Shown here in pieces: positions 1 through 9,019 of a stretch of 64,000 nucleotides of DNA (its first letter is position 1; each line of letters starts with the position of its first letter). Both the position numbers and the translations under genes were made by a program. Location of the stretch: NCBI RefSeq assembly GCF_045287255.1, contig NZ_CP137142.1, positions 2,604,001-2,668,000 on the forward strand, given 5' to 3'. The DNA is from Henriciella sp045287255 (GTDB lineage: Bacteria > Pseudomonadota > Alphaproteobacteria > Caulobacterales > Hyphomonadaceae). The notes under the pieces were generated by a model. The model saw nothing but the letters and a program-made list of their open reading frames with translations. It made no database searches and had not been told where the DNA came from.

Positions 1-372
1 AAGCACCTCACTATCTCGCAAGGCATAAACCGAGGAAGTGTGCCCAACATTATCCGGCGCGCCATCGCCATTAATATCGACCCCGCCCTGAAACATCGCC
101 ATTTCGCCAACAGGTTCGCCCGCGCGAACGTGACCAAGAAACTCACTGCGCCCATCAGGCATGCGCTTGAATGCGCCGAGCGATCCAGTCAGCACAAAAT
201 AGATGGAATCCGACTCTTCACCGGCCTGAAAAAGCGGCCAACCCGCAGGCAAAGAGAACCAGCGCGCTTCCTTACCTGCTGCCTTCAATGCACGTTTGGG
301 CACATCCTCAAGAAACTTGAGGGATGCGAGCGCTGGAACGACATCAAGACTCATGCCTCCAAATATACCCAT
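1..372 (-). CDS. Cyclic nucleotide-binding domain protein, N-terminal part (runs off the window)
   Basis: The frame is open to the window edge, so only the first 124 codons are present. The translation has the cNMP-binding beta-roll pattern: a hydrophobic entry helix, then FQAGEESDSIYFVLTGSLGAF and GEPVGEMAMFQGG, which resembles the phosphate-binding cassette of the CAP/NTE family. A Crp-type regulator, a cNMP-gated protein or the N-terminal module of a patatin-like phospholipase are all possible; the deciding C-terminus lies outside. I chose the ATG at 372 because GGAGG sits 7 nt upstream. The in-frame ATG at 354 has GGAGG almost touching it. The gene is divergent from the carboxylase at 506 and shares its short intergenic region. 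Confidence 0.75.
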   Translation of the reverse strand, partial: MGIFGGMSLDVVPALASLKFLEDVPKRALKAAGKEARWFSLPAGWPLFQAGEESDSIYFVLTGSLGAFKRMPDGRSEFLGHVRAGEPVGEMAMFQGGVDINGDGAPDNVGHTSSVYALRDSEVL

Positions 373-386
373 GATCGCGCCTCCAT

Positions 387-403
387 TACACATTTCATGT
401 GTA
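387..403. promoter_or_regulatory. Perfect 7-3-7 palindrome, candidate operator
   Basis: TACACAT-TTC-ATGTGTA is a perfect inverted repeat. It lies between the divergent starts at 372 (minus) and 506 (plus), the usual place for a repressor or activator site. The binding protein is unknown. The sequence is not a canonical CRP or FNR site. Confidence 0.45.
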
Positions 404-505
404 CCCCTAATATGAGGCCTAAAAGTGAAGGTTTTAATCACAGGGCATGACATCTGCGTCAGCGCTCGGTAAGGCTGTCCAAAACGGTTGCAGGAGAAAC
501 CATTT

Positions 506-2113
506 ATGCCTGTTCTGAAGTCGACGCTGGATACTGCCGGAACTGCCTATGCGGACAATCGCCGCGCCATGGAGGCGCTGGTTGATGAGCTGCGCGAGAA
601 AACGGCAAAGGCCGCCCTTGGCGGATCAGAGCGCGCCCGCGAACGGCATGTCAGTCGCGGCAAGCTGCTGCCCCGCGAACGCGTAAACCGCCTGATTGAT
701 CCGGGCGCAGCCTTTCTCGAAATTGGTGCGCTTGCTGCAAATGGCATGTACGATGATGAAGCACCTGGCGCGGGGGTTATTACGGGCGTTGGCCGCGTCG
801 AAGGGCGCGAATGCGTTATCGTCTGTAATGATGCGACGGTGAAGGGCGGGGCCTATTACCCAATCACCGTGAAGAAGCATCTACGCGCGCAAGAAATTGC
901 CATGCAGAATCACCTGCCTTGTCTCTATCTGGTCGATAGTGGCGGCGCGAACCTGCCACACCAGTCGGAAGTCTTTCCCGATCGCGAGCATTTTGGCCGC
1001 ATCTTCTACAATCAGGCCCAGATGAGTGCGAAAGGCATCCCGCAAATCGCTGCCGTCATGGGGTCTTGTACCGCTGGGGGCGCTTATGTCCCGGCCATGT
1101 CGGATGAGACAATCATCGTGCGCAAGCAAGGCACCATCTTCCTGGGCGGACCACCTCTGGTGAAAGCCGCGACGGGTGAAGAGATCAGCGCCGAAGACCT
1201 TGGCGGGGCAGACGTGCATGCGCGCCAATCCGGCGTGGTCGACCACTATGCCGCCAGCGATGATCATGCGCTGGCGATTATGCGTTCTATTGTAAGAACA
1301 CTGCATGTTCCTAAACCGGCTGAGGTGGGCCTGAGCGAGCCGCTGGAACCGCTTTATGACCCCGCAGAGCTTCACGGCCTTGTCCCACAGGATGTGCGTG
1401 AACCCTATGATGCGCGAGAGATTATTGCACGGCTTGTCGATGGGTCAGACTTCCATGAGTTTAAGAAACTCTATGGCGATACGCTGGTTTGCGGCTTTGC
1501 CAAGCTTTATGGCATGCCCGTCGCAATCATTGCGAATAATGGTATCCTGTTCAGCGAAAGCGCCCAGAAAGCTGCCCATTTCATCGAGCTGGCCGATCAG
1601 CGCCGTATCCCGCTCCTCTTCCTGCAAAACATTACCGGCTTCATGGTTGGCTCAAAATATGAAGCCGGCGGCATTGCCAAGGATGGCGCCAAAATGGTGA
1701 CCGCCGTGGCAACGGCCTCTGTTCCAAAGCTGACCCTGGTCACTGGCGGCTCGTTTGGCGCAGGCAATTACGGCATGTGCGGACGCGCCTATTCCCCGCG
1801 CTTCATGTTCATGTGGCCGAATGCGCGCATCTCCGTCATGGGCGGCGAGCAAGCCGCATCCGTGCTCGCCACTGTGAAACGCGATGGCATGGAGCGACGT
1901 GGCGAGGAGTGGAGCACAGACGAAGAGGAAGCGTTCAAAGACCCGATCCGCGATCTCTATGAGCGTGAGGGCGGCCCATATTACTCAACCGCCAGGCTTT
2001 GGGATGACGGCATCATTGATCCAGCCGACACCCGCCGCGTTCTGGGCCTTGCGCTTGCCGCAAGTCTGAACGCCCCGATGGGCGAGCGCGGCTTTGGCGT
2101 CTTCAGAATGTAA
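506..2113 (+). CDS. mccB: Methylcrotonyl-CoA carboxylase, beta (carboxyltransferase) subunit
   Basis: This is the carboxyltransferase subunit of the leucine-degradation enzyme that carboxylates 3-methylcrotonyl-CoA to 3-methylglutaconyl-CoA; the biotin-bearing alpha subunit is not in the window. The 535-residue product has the usual MCC beta length and two crotonase-like halves. Diagnostic stretches include RGKLLPRERVNRLIDPG near the N-terminus, LVDSGGANLPHQSEVFPD, GSCTAGGAYVPAMSDE and, in the C-terminal half, NITGFMVGSKYEAGGIAKDG and WPNARISVMGGEQAA. The set favours MCC over propionyl-CoA carboxylase. ATG 506 is preceded by AGGAG 9 nt upstream; a TTG 18 bases earlier has no such site. The alpha subunit and other leucine genes are expected elsewhere. 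Confidence 0.93.
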   Translation: MPVLKSTLDTAGTAYADNRRAMEALVDELREKTAKAALGGSERARERHVSRGKLLPRERVNRLIDPGAAFLEIGALAANGMYDDEAPGAGVITGVGRVEGRECVIVCNDATVKGGAYYPITVKKHLRAQEIAMQNHLPCLYLVDSGGANLPHQSEVFPDREHFGRIFYNQAQMSAKGIPQIAAVMGSCTAGGAYVPAMSDETIIVRKQGTIFLGGPPLVKAATGEEISAEDLGGADVHARQSGVVDHYAASDDHALAIMRSIVRTLHVPKPAEVGLSEPLEPLYDPAELHGLVPQDVREPYDAREIIARLVDGSDFHEFKKLYGDTLVCGFAKLYGMPVAIIANNGILFSESAQKAAHFIELADQRRIPLLFLQNITGFMVGSKYEAGGIAKDGAKMVTAVATASVPKLTLVTGGSFGAGNYGMCGRAYSPRFMFMWPNARISVMGGEQAASVLATVKRDGMERRGEEWSTDEEEAFKDPIRDLYEREGGPYYSTARLWDDGIIDPADTRRVLGLALAASLNAPMGERGFGVFRM

Positions 2114-2341
2114 CTTTAAAACCACACAGTTGCTGACCGCAGCCTGAAATCAATGTGAACAGGCGTTCATCGTGTAGCCTGAGATACCATGCATTAAAGG
2201 GTATGGACGCCTTTCTTGCCAAATATTCGTGAACGCGGAGTCATCCACCTTGCAGCTCTGTCACGAGGATTAATGCGATTTTTTCGCCAGCGTATGCGTG
2301 CCACATGAGGTGGCGTGCAAAAAAGCTGAAGGAGTAATCCA

Positions 2342-2632
2342 ATGATCCGTTTTGCATCTTTTATGGCAGCCACAGCTGCTTTCGCTTTCACCGCAACCGC
2401 TGGTGAACCAGTTAAGTTCGAGACTATTGACGCCGATACAAACGGCCTCATCTCGGAAAGCGAGTTTGTTGCCTGGAAAACCGCTGATGGCAAAACCAGC
2501 AGCGCTGAAGCCATTATCAAATTCATGTCTGTCGATTCTGACGGCAGCGGTGGGATCACCCCAGAAGAGTTTGAGGCAGCCATGAATGGCGATAGCGAGA
2601 AGACCAAAGAGTCTGAATCTCAATCCTACTAA
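2342..2632 (+). CDS. Secreted EF-hand calcium-binding protein
   Basis: This is a 96-residue protein with an N-terminal signal peptide of about 20 residues (MIRFASFMAATAAFAFTATA). It has two EF-hand loops: residues 30-41 (DADTNGLISESE) and 65-76 (DSDGSGGITPEE). Both carry acidic or Asn ligands at positions 1, 3 and 5 and the closing Glu at 12, so Ca2+ binding is plausible. The C-terminus is hydrophilic and acidic. It is probably periplasmic, and its partner and role are unknown. A GAAGGAG site lies 7 nt before the ATG, and a strong hairpin terminator follows, so the gene is probably monocistronic. Confidence 0.85.
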   Translation: MIRFASFMAATAAFAFTATAGEPVKFETIDADTNGLISESEFVAWKTADGKTSSAEAIIKFMSVDSDGSGGITPEEFEAAMNGDSEKTKESESQSY

Positions 2633-2674
2633 GCTAAAGATTGCAGCAACCCTCCGCTTTTAGGTCAGGAACGC

Positions 2675-2703
2675 AAAGGGCCCGCCAGAACGGTGGGCCC
2701 TTT
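2675..2703 (+). terminator. Rho-independent terminator after the EF-hand gene
   Basis: AAAGGGCCC and GGGCCCTTT form a GC-rich stem around a short loop, ending in a T-rich stretch. It sits about 40 bases after the EF-hand stop codon. Confidence 0.85.
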
Positions 2704-2795
2704 GTATATGCCAATAGCAGCCCTAACCCACCGTAATGCCTTGTCGATACGGGTTCTCGCAGTAGGTTGAGCCGTGAGATATTTGGGAGATCCTG

Positions 2796-3791
2796 ATGGC
2801 GTTACCACCCATTCTGCAAAACCTGCGCATTCCGGTAATCGGAAGCCCGCTCTTCATCATTTCAAATCCAGACCTTGTGATTGCCCAGTGTAAGGCTGGT
2901 GTGGTTGGGTCTTTCCCGGCGCTGAATGCGCGCCCCGGCCCAGTTTTGGACGAATGGCTCGACAAGATTACGACAGAGCTGGCCGAGTGGGATGAGAAGA
3001 ACCCGGATCGCAAGGCCGCGCCTTTCGCCGTGAACCAGATCGTTCACAAGACCAATAATCGCCTCGACCACGATGTTGAGATGTGTGTGAAACATAAGGT
3101 TCCGATCATCATCACGTCTCTTGGTGCGCGCACCGAAGTGAATGATGCGATCCATTCTTATGGCGGTATCGTTCTGCACGATGTCATCGACGCGATCTTT
3201 GCCCGCAAGGCCCTCGACAAAGGCGCTGATGGCCTGATCGCTGTTGCGGCTGGTGCTGGCGGACATGCCGGAACGACATCACCTTTTGCTTTGATCCAGG
3301 ACATCCGGAAATTCTTTGATGGCCCACTGGCCCTTTCTGGCTCTATTGCCAATGGCGGCGCTGTCGCTGCGGCACAAGCCATGGGCGCAGACCTCGCTTA
3401 TATCGGCTCAGCCTTCATCTCATGTCACGAAGCCAACGCGGTTGATGGCTATAAGGACATGATCGTCGAGAGCGACGCCAAGGACATTATCTACTCCAAC
3501 CTGTTCACCGGGGTGCATGGCAACTATCTGGCCCCCTCCATTGCCAAGGCGGGCCTTAATCCAAACGACCTACCTGAGAGCGATCCAAGTGCAATGAACT
3601 TCGGGTCTGGCGGTAATCAGGAAGCCAAAGCCTGGAAAGATATCTGGGGCTGTGGCCAGGGTATCGGTGCGATCAATACGCGTATGAGTACTGCGGAATA
3701 TGTCGATCAGCTGGCGCAAGAGTATGATGAAGCCCTCAGCGCGCTTCACAGCCGCCAGGGCTGGCAAATGAAGCAAACCGAGACCGCCTAA
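2796..3791 (+). CDS. Nitronate monooxygenase (2-nitropropane dioxygenase family)
   Basis: This is a 331-residue FMN-dependent TIM-barrel enzyme that oxidises alkyl nitronates to carbonyl compounds and nitrite. The N-terminus (IPVIGSPLFIISNPDLVIAQ) matches the family start. The central GAGGHAGTTSPFALI holds the catalytic-histidine region, and GSIANGGAVAAAQAMGADLAYIGS is the FMN-phosphate region. GGAG lies 6 nt before the ATG. The stop codon overlaps that of the convergent DNA ligase (TAA at 3789-3791, TAG on the other strand at 3788-3790). Physiological substrates of such enzymes are often unclear; propionate-3-nitronate or other toxic nitronates are likely. The family is clear, the substrate is not. 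Confidence 0.88.
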   Translation: MALPPILQNLRIPVIGSPLFIISNPDLVIAQCKAGVVGSFPALNARPGPVLDEWLDKITTELAEWDEKNPDRKAAPFAVNQIVHKTNNRLDHDVEMCVKHKVPIIITSLGARTEVNDAIHSYGGIVLHDVIDAIFARKALDKGADGLIAVAAGAGGHAGTTSPFALIQDIRKFFDGPLALSGSIANGGAVAAAQAMGADLAYIGSAFISCHEANAVDGYKDMIVESDAKDIIYSNLFTGVHGNYLAPSIAKAGLNPNDLPESDPSAMNFGSGGNQEAKAWKDIWGCGQGIGAINTRMSTAEYVDQLAQEYDEALSALHSRQGWQMKQTETA

Positions 3792-5416
3792 ACCTCCGGC
3801 GGCAACATCGCTTCCAAACTCTCAAGCCGATCCGCCTCGCGGGTCGGTTTGTCCCATCTTATGCGGTTGATTCTCGGAAATCGCATGGCCACACCGGACT
3901 TGTGACGTGGGGAGCGCTGTAGCCCCTCAAACGCCACTTCAAAGACGAGTCCCTCATCCTGTGTCGCCGTGACAGAGCGGACTGGCCCGAAGCGCTCAAT
4001 CGTGTTGTTGCGTACAAATTTATCGATCTGTTTCAACTCATCATCGGTGAAACCGAAATAGGCTTTCCCGACCGGGGCGAGCTGGTCTTCACCATCAACC
4101 TGCCGCCAGACCCCAAACGTGAAATCAGAGTAGAAGCTGGAGCGTTTGCCATGCCCGCGCTGGGCGTACATCAAAACCGCATCGATCAGGAACGGGTCAC
4201 GCTTCCATTTAAACCACGGCCCTTTGGGGCGTCCGGCTTCGTAGACACTGTCCCAACGCTTAAGCATCACGCCTTCAATCTCTGGCGTGGGCGGGTCATT
4301 CCGCGCCGCTTCAAGTGCCTCTATGTCGGTAATCGGGACCAGTGGAGAGAGATCGATGCGCTCAGTCTGCAGCGCGCCAACGAAGGCTTCCAATCGCTGA
4401 CGCCGGGCCTCAAAAGGGCGCTGCCGTAAATCCTCTTCGCCCTCAACCAGAAGATCATAAGCCCGAATAAACGCCGGGCGTGCCTCCATCTGGCGCTTTG
4501 TCACGGTCTTGCGGTTCAGGCGCTGCTGCAGCTCATTGAAAGGGGCAACGCCGCCATTTGGCGCGCGAACCAGAAGCTCTCCATCCAAGGCGGCATCAAA
4601 GTCCATCGCGGCCAAGACATCCGGAAATGTGTGGCTGATATCGTCACCAGTTCGGGTGTAAATCCGGCGTACGCCACGTTCGGAAACCGCCTGCACACGG
4701 ATACCATCATACTTCCATTCCGCCGCATATGTGTCCGGTTTAATCAGGTCTGGATCAATCGCATCCGGGTTATCACGATCCTTCTTCGCAACGAGTGGAT
4801 GAGCGAGCATAACCGGGCGAAACGGCGCAGCAATGTCCGGCTTGGGTTTCTCCGCTTTGCCCTCAAGCCATGCGAACAGGCTCTCATAGGGTGGCTCAAG
4901 ACCATGCCAGATTTCTTCAATCTCGTTGATTTCAACAGTACCGAAACGGGCCGCTGCCGTTTTAGCGAGCCGTGCCGATACGCCAATCCGCAGACCGCCA
5001 GTGACAAGTTTTAGCAAGGCCCAGCGCCCACGCGCATCTAGGGCATTCAACCATCCTTCAATCAGCCGCTCACCTTGTGCCTTTGTCGCTTCAGAAAGCT
5101 GCATAACGATTTCTGACAATGGAGGGATGTAGTTTGCGCCATGAGAGCTTGGCCAGATCAGGCTGACCGTCTCAGCAAGGTCACCAACATAATCATAAGA
5201 CAGACGAAAAAGCTCGTGATCGACCTTGCTTTCAACGAGACGACGGATCAGGCCCGCCTTCACACCCGGTAGGTCCAGTCCCCCCGTCAAAACCGCCAGT
5301 GCCCAGCCCCGCTCCGGGTCAGGTTGATCGGCGAAATAGCCCTGCATGAGCGCTAGTTTCCCATTGCGCGAAGGGGTCAGTAACAGGCGCTCTAAAAGGT
5401 TTGCAAAGGCTTCCAT
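3788..5416 (-). CDS. ATP-dependent DNA ligase (cisplatin-damage-response type)
   Basis: This is a 542-residue ATP-dependent ligase. It has an N-terminal all-helical DNA-binding domain (about 1-200), an adenylation domain whose AMP-accepting lysine lies in EWKYDGIR (about residue 235), and a C-terminal OB-fold ending in RFPRINRIRWDKP. Length and architecture match the ligase that many Proteobacteria encode with an exonuclease, an Lhr-like helicase and a phosphoesterase. None of those partners is adjacent here. The start is uncertain by one codon (GTG 5419 or ATG 5416), with no strong ribosome site for either. Its 3' end overlaps the convergent nitronate monooxygenase by 3 bases. Confidence 0.9.
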   Translation of the reverse strand: MEAFANLLERLLLTPSRNGKLALMQGYFADQPDPERGWALAVLTGGLDLPGVKAGLIRRLVESKVDHELFRLSYDYVGDLAETVSLIWPSSHGANYIPPLSEIVMQLSEATKAQGERLIEGWLNALDARGRWALLKLVTGGLRIGVSARLAKTAAARFGTVEINEIEEIWHGLEPPYESLFAWLEGKAEKPKPDIAAPFRPVMLAHPLVAKKDRDNPDAIDPDLIKPDTYAAEWKYDGIRVQAVSERGVRRIYTRTGDDISHTFPDVLAAMDFDAALDGELLVRAPNGGVAPFNELQQRLNRKTVTKRQMEARPAFIRAYDLLVEGEEDLRQRPFEARRQRLEAFVGALQTERIDLSPLVPITDIEALEAARNDPPTPEIEGVMLKRWDSVYEAGRPKGPWFKWKRDPFLIDAVLMYAQRGHGKRSSFYSDFTFGVWRQVDGEDQLAPVGKAYFGFTDDELKQIDKFVRNNTIERFGPVRSVTATQDEGLVFEVAFEGLQRSPRHKSGVAMRFPRINRIRWDKPTREADRLESLEAMLPPEV

Positions 5417-5461
5417 CACGATGAATATGGGTCAGCTGTCGGCCCCTGTCGATACAAACAA

Positions 5462-5486
5462 AAAGCCCGGCACAGAGCCGGGCTTT
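5462..5486 (-). terminator. Rho-independent terminator of the sdh operon
   Basis: AAAGCCCGGC-ACAGA-GCCGGGCTTT is a perfect 10-bp stem. On the minus strand it is followed by a T-rich stretch. It lies 23 bases after the sdhB stop and before the ligase start. Confidence 0.85.
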
Positions 5487-5509
5487 GCTGTCTCTAATAG
5501 GGCATGCGT

Positions 5510-6298
5510 TTAAGCAACGCGTTCCACCATCATGGTCTTGATCTTGGCAATCGCCTTGGCCGGGTTGAGGCCTTTCGGGCAAACCTGCGCACAGTTCATG
5601 ATCGTATGGCAGCGATACAATTTGAATGGGTCTTCAAGATCATCCAGACGCTCGCCAGTACCCTCATCACGGCTGTCGATCAGCCAGCGATAAGCCTGCA
5701 AAAGCGCTGCTGGGCCAAGATACTTGTCGCCATTCCACCAATAGGATGGGCAGGAGGTTGAGCAACACGCACAAAGGATACACTCGTAAAGGCCATCGAG
5801 TTCTTCACGGTCTTCAATCGTCTGCTTCCACTCTTTCTCAGGTTCCGGCGTATCGGTCTTGAGGAAGGGCTGCACATAGGCGTGCTGGGCGTAGAAATTG
5901 GTTAGGTCAGGAACCAGATCCTTAATCACAGGCTGGCTAGGCAGCGGCGCGATCGTGATGGTGCGTCCGGCAATCTCGTCCCAGCCTTTGGTGCAGGCAA
6001 TTGTGTTGTGGCCAGCAATATTCATAGCGCAGGAGCCACAAACGCCCTCACGGCAGGAGCGGCGGAAAGCCAGCGTCGGATCGATCTTGTTTTTGATGTA
6101 GATCAGGACGTCGAGCACCATTGGGCCACAATCAGTCTTATCGACATAGTAAGTGTCCCAGCGCGGATTACCGCCTTCATCCGGGCTATAACGATAGATT
6201 TTAAACGCCTTGAGATCCTTGTCCTTCGCCCCTTCAGGCTTTGGCCAGGTCTTACCTTTTTTCGGGGCGGATCCTTTGGGGAGTGTCAGCTGTACCAT
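5510..6298 (-). CDS. sdhB: Succinate dehydrogenase iron-sulfur subunit
   Basis: SdhB carries electrons from FAD in SdhA to quinone in complex II of the TCA cycle and respiratory chain. The 262-residue product shows all three cluster motifs. The [2Fe-2S] ligands are in CREGVCGSC (Cys82, 87, 90) plus Cys102. The [4Fe-4S] ligands are Cys173, 176 and 179 in CILCACC, with Cys183 nearby. The [3Fe-4S] ligands include Cys230, Cys236 and Cys240 in CHTIMNCAQVC. It is the last gene of sdhC-sdhD-sdhA-sdhB, 8 bases after sdhA, and a terminator follows it. Confidence 0.97.
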   Translation of the reverse strand: MVQLTLPKGSAPKKGKTWPKPEGAKDKDLKAFKIYRYSPDEGGNPRWDTYYVDKTDCGPMVLDVLIYIKNKIDPTLAFRRSCREGVCGSCAMNIAGHNTIACTKGWDEIAGRTITIAPLPSQPVIKDLVPDLTNFYAQHAYVQPFLKTDTPEPEKEWKQTIEDREELDGLYECILCACCSTSCPSYWWNGDKYLGPAALLQAYRWLIDSRDEGTGERLDDLEDPFKLYRCHTIMNCAQVCPKGLNPAKAIAKIKTMMVERVA

Positions 6299-6306
6299 AG
6301 TCGCTC

Positions 6307-8097
6307 CTAGTAAACCCGCTTCTTAGGTTTGATATATTCCATCTCGTTCGACATCGTGAAGTTATGCACCGGGCGGTAATCGATGGTGACTTTCCCAGCA
6401 TCATCGGCCCAGGCCAGTGTGTGCATCATCCAGTTTTCATCATCACGCTCGGCAAAATCCTCACGGGCATGCGCACCACGGCTTTCCTTACGGTTGGCGG
6501 CTGAATTCACGGTCACGGCGGCCTGACTGATCAGGTTATCGAACTCCAGCGCCTCCATGAGGTCTGTGTTCCAGATCAGGCTGCGATCTTCGACATTCAT
6601 ATCCGGCAGCTTGCCATGGACGGTATCAATCTTCTGAACACCTTCATCAAGCACATCCCCGGTCCGGAAGACGGCGCAGTTTTCCTGCATCGCTTTCTGC
6701 ATTTCCAGACGAAGATCAGCAACAGACTGGGAGCCATTGGCATTTCGGATGCGATCAAACCGTGCGATATGGCTGTCGGTTAGATTATCCGTCATCGTCG
6801 GTTGGGTGGCCCCGGCTTCAAGGGTTGCGCCACAGCGCAAGCCAGCGGCACGACCAAAGACAACCAGATCGATCAGAGAGTTTGATCCAAGGCGGTTCGC
6901 CCCGTGGACAGAGACACATGCGGCCTCACCCACAGCCATCAGGCCCGGCACAACCGCATCGGGATCATCCCCCTTCTTGGTCAACACTTCGCCGTGATAG
7001 TTGGTCGGGATACCGCCCATATTATAGTGAACCGTTGGCAGAACCGGGATTGGCTCACGGGTCACATCGACACCGGAGAAGACTTTCGCCGTTTCGGAAA
7101 TACCGGGCAGGCGCGCCGCCAGCGTTTCCTGTGGCAAGTGCTCAAGGTGCAGGAAGATATGGTCTTTTTGCGGGCCAACGCCGCGACCCTCACGAATTTC
7201 AATCGTCATCGCGCGGCTGACCATATCGCGTGGCGCAAGGTCTTTCACACTTGGCGCATAGCGCTCCATGAAGCGCTCCCCCTCGGAATTGGTGAGGTAA
7301 CCCCCTTCACCACGCGCGCCTTCGGTAATCAGGCAGCCCGCGCCATAAATCCCGGTTGGGTGGAACTGAATGAATTCCATATCCTGAAGCGGCAGTCCTG
7401 CGCGAAGAACCATGGCATTGCCATCGCCCGTACATGTATGAGCCGAGGTACAGCTGAAGAAAGCCCGGCCATAACCGCCCGTTGCCAGAATGGTTTTCTG
7501 AGCACGGAAGCGGTGAAGCGTGCCATCATCAAGCTTCCATGCGGTGACACCGCGGCAGACCCCATCCTCGTCCATGATCAGATCCATGGCGAAGTATTCG
7601 ATGAAGAATTCAGTGTCATTCTTCACGCACTGCCCATAGAGCGTGTGCAGCATCGCGTGGCCGGTCCGGTCAGCCGCCGCGCAGGTGCGCTGGACTGGTG
7701 GGCCTTCGCCGAACTCTGTCGTGTGGCCACCAAATGGGCGCTGATAAATCTTGCCCTCTTCGGTTCGGCTGAAGGGCATGCCCCAATGCTCAAGCTCGTA
7801 CACCGCTTGGGGTGCTTCACGGCAGAGATACTCGATTGAGTCCTGATCGCCGAGCCAGTCTGAGCCTTTGACGGTGTCATACATATGCCAGCGCCAATCA
7901 TCGGGCCCCATATTGGCCAGCGATGCGGCAATACCGCCCTGCGCCGCAACCGTGTGCGAGCGGGTCGGAAAGACTTTGGAGATACAGGCTGTTTTCAGAC
8001 CTGCCTGCGCTGCACCGAGAGCCGCCCGGAGGCCTGAGCCACCTGCGCCCACCACAACAACGTCATAGGTATGGTCGATAAATTTATAGTCGCTCAT
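6307..8097 (-). CDS. sdhA: Succinate dehydrogenase flavoprotein subunit
   Basis: SdhA holds covalent FAD and oxidises succinate to fumarate. The 596-residue length is typical. The dinucleotide-binding GAGGSG lies at residues 17-22, and the FAD-linking His48 is in the RSHTVAAQGG motif. The substrate-capping and active-site regions include HPTGIYGAGCLITEGARGEGG, here given only as a landmark. The C-terminal YIKPKKRVY is the usual complex II ending. The gene follows sdhD by 24 bases and precedes sdhB by 8, so one transcript is expected. Confidence 0.97.
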   Translation of the reverse strand: MSDYKFIDHTYDVVVVGAGGSGLRAALGAAQAGLKTACISKVFPTRSHTVAAQGGIAASLANMGPDDWRWHMYDTVKGSDWLGDQDSIEYLCREAPQAVYELEHWGMPFSRTEEGKIYQRPFGGHTTEFGEGPPVQRTCAAADRTGHAMLHTLYGQCVKNDTEFFIEYFAMDLIMDEDGVCRGVTAWKLDDGTLHRFRAQKTILATGGYGRAFFSCTSAHTCTGDGNAMVLRAGLPLQDMEFIQFHPTGIYGAGCLITEGARGEGGYLTNSEGERFMERYAPSVKDLAPRDMVSRAMTIEIREGRGVGPQKDHIFLHLEHLPQETLAARLPGISETAKVFSGVDVTREPIPVLPTVHYNMGGIPTNYHGEVLTKKGDDPDAVVPGLMAVGEAACVSVHGANRLGSNSLIDLVVFGRAAGLRCGATLEAGATQPTMTDNLTDSHIARFDRIRNANGSQSVADLRLEMQKAMQENCAVFRTGDVLDEGVQKIDTVHGKLPDMNVEDRSLIWNTDLMEALEFDNLISQAAVTVNSAANRKESRGAHAREDFAERDDENWMMHTLAWADDAGKVTIDYRPVHNFTMSNEMEYIKPKKRVY

Positions 8098-8121
8098 CTT
8101 TTGGCCTCCTGCAGCACGCCC

Positions 8122-8511
8122 TTAAAGGCCTGCCGAAATCCATATTTTCAGCACGGAGAAAATTGCCGCCGCCATCAAGGCGAAAACGGCAAACGTGTTC
8201 AGGATCAACAAGGCCTGACGCGTGCTGCTCTTAGTGATGTAGTCTTCAATGACAGTCTGGAGACCAAGACGCATGTGATAAAGCGCCGCACCGAAGAGTA
8301 GAATCAGCAAAATTGCATTCCAGGGCTTAGCAACCCAGCTTTCGGCACCCGCATAACCTGCCTTAGTCGCGTGAATCATCGAGAAAATGAACCAGGGTAC
8401 AAGGAACACAAGGGCGATCGCGGTGACGCGCTGGTGAATAAAATGCTCGGTTCCAGACTTGGCTGAACCCAGCCCACGAACGCTACCTAGAGGCGTTGTC
8501 TTATTCGTCAT
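8122..8511 (-). CDS. sdhD: Succinate dehydrogenase membrane anchor subunit
   Basis: This 129-residue protein has three predicted membrane helices. An Arg/His-containing first helix region (TEHFIHQRVTAIALVF) and the helix-II motif ALYHMRLGLQTVIEDY fit the haem b and quinone-binding anchor. It pairs with SdhC to hold SdhAB on the inner membrane. The intergenic distances (12 bases after sdhC, 24 before sdhA) support one operon. The assignment rests on position plus the H-x-R-x-G-LQ-x-ED pattern. Confidence 0.92.
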   Translation of the reverse strand: MTNKTTPLGSVRGLGSAKSGTEHFIHQRVTAIALVFLVPWFIFSMIHATKAGYAGAESWVAKPWNAILLILLFGAALYHMRLGLQTVIEDYITKSSTRQALLILNTFAVFALMAAAIFSVLKIWISAGL

Positions 8512-8523
8512 CGTTAAAATCTC

Positions 8524-8925
8524 CTAGGCAACCATCGTGGCGTAGGCATAGAGCCCGGCTGCCGCGAGAATGGAAAACGCGAAATTGAAAATCGCAAACC
8601 GACTGGCAACGCCTGGTGTGAACCCAAACTTTGGCCCATCCCACAGTAAGTATTTGATTCCATTGATAAGATGGAACATTACCGCGACAGCCCAAAGGAA
8701 TAGAATGACCTGTCCAATCGGGTGATTAATGATCGTATCGGCGGCAGTGTAAGCCTCTTCGCCCATGGCCAAGGCAACCACCCAACCCGTAATCAGGAAG
8801 GCCCCGAAATACATCGCGACGCCTGTGGCCCGGTGAATGATCGACGCAAACATCGTTGCGTGAAATTTCCAGACTTGCAGGTGCGGTGAAAGGGGACGGG
8901 GGTCGGTCAAGCCAGATCCAGCCAT
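8524..8925 (-). CDS. sdhC: Succinate dehydrogenase cytochrome b556 subunit
   Basis: This 133-residue, three-helix cytochrome b subunit starts MAGSGLTDPRPLSPHLQVWKF, and RPLSPHLQVW is a family hallmark. SIIHRATGV holds the Ser/Arg residues that contact quinone in homologues, and FHLINGIKYLLWD carries the haem-ligand His. I chose the ATG at 8925, with GGAG 6 nt upstream, rather than a TTG 18 bases earlier. It is the first gene of sdhCDAB, so the operon promoter should lie in 8926-9143. Confidence 0.94.
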   Translation of the reverse strand: MAGSGLTDPRPLSPHLQVWKFHATMFASIIHRATGVAMYFGAFLITGWVVALAMGEEAYTAADTIINHPIGQVILFLWAVAVMFHLINGIKYLLWDGPKFGFTPGVASRFAIFNFAFSILAAAGLYAYATMVA

Positions 8926-9019
8926 AAATTGCTCCAAGCACAATTAAATATCTGCAACGCGTTCTAGTTCTGCACCTCGCCCTGTCAACGCACCAAAAGT
9001 GTTAGACGATCAATGTGAT

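Noticed and set aside
40..450. Plus-strand frame at the window start
   Set aside because: It is antisense to the cyclic nucleotide-binding gene, whose protein pattern is clear.
6904..7839. Long open frame antisense to sdhA
   Set aside because: sdhA is certain on the other strand; the antisense frame is explained by codon bias.
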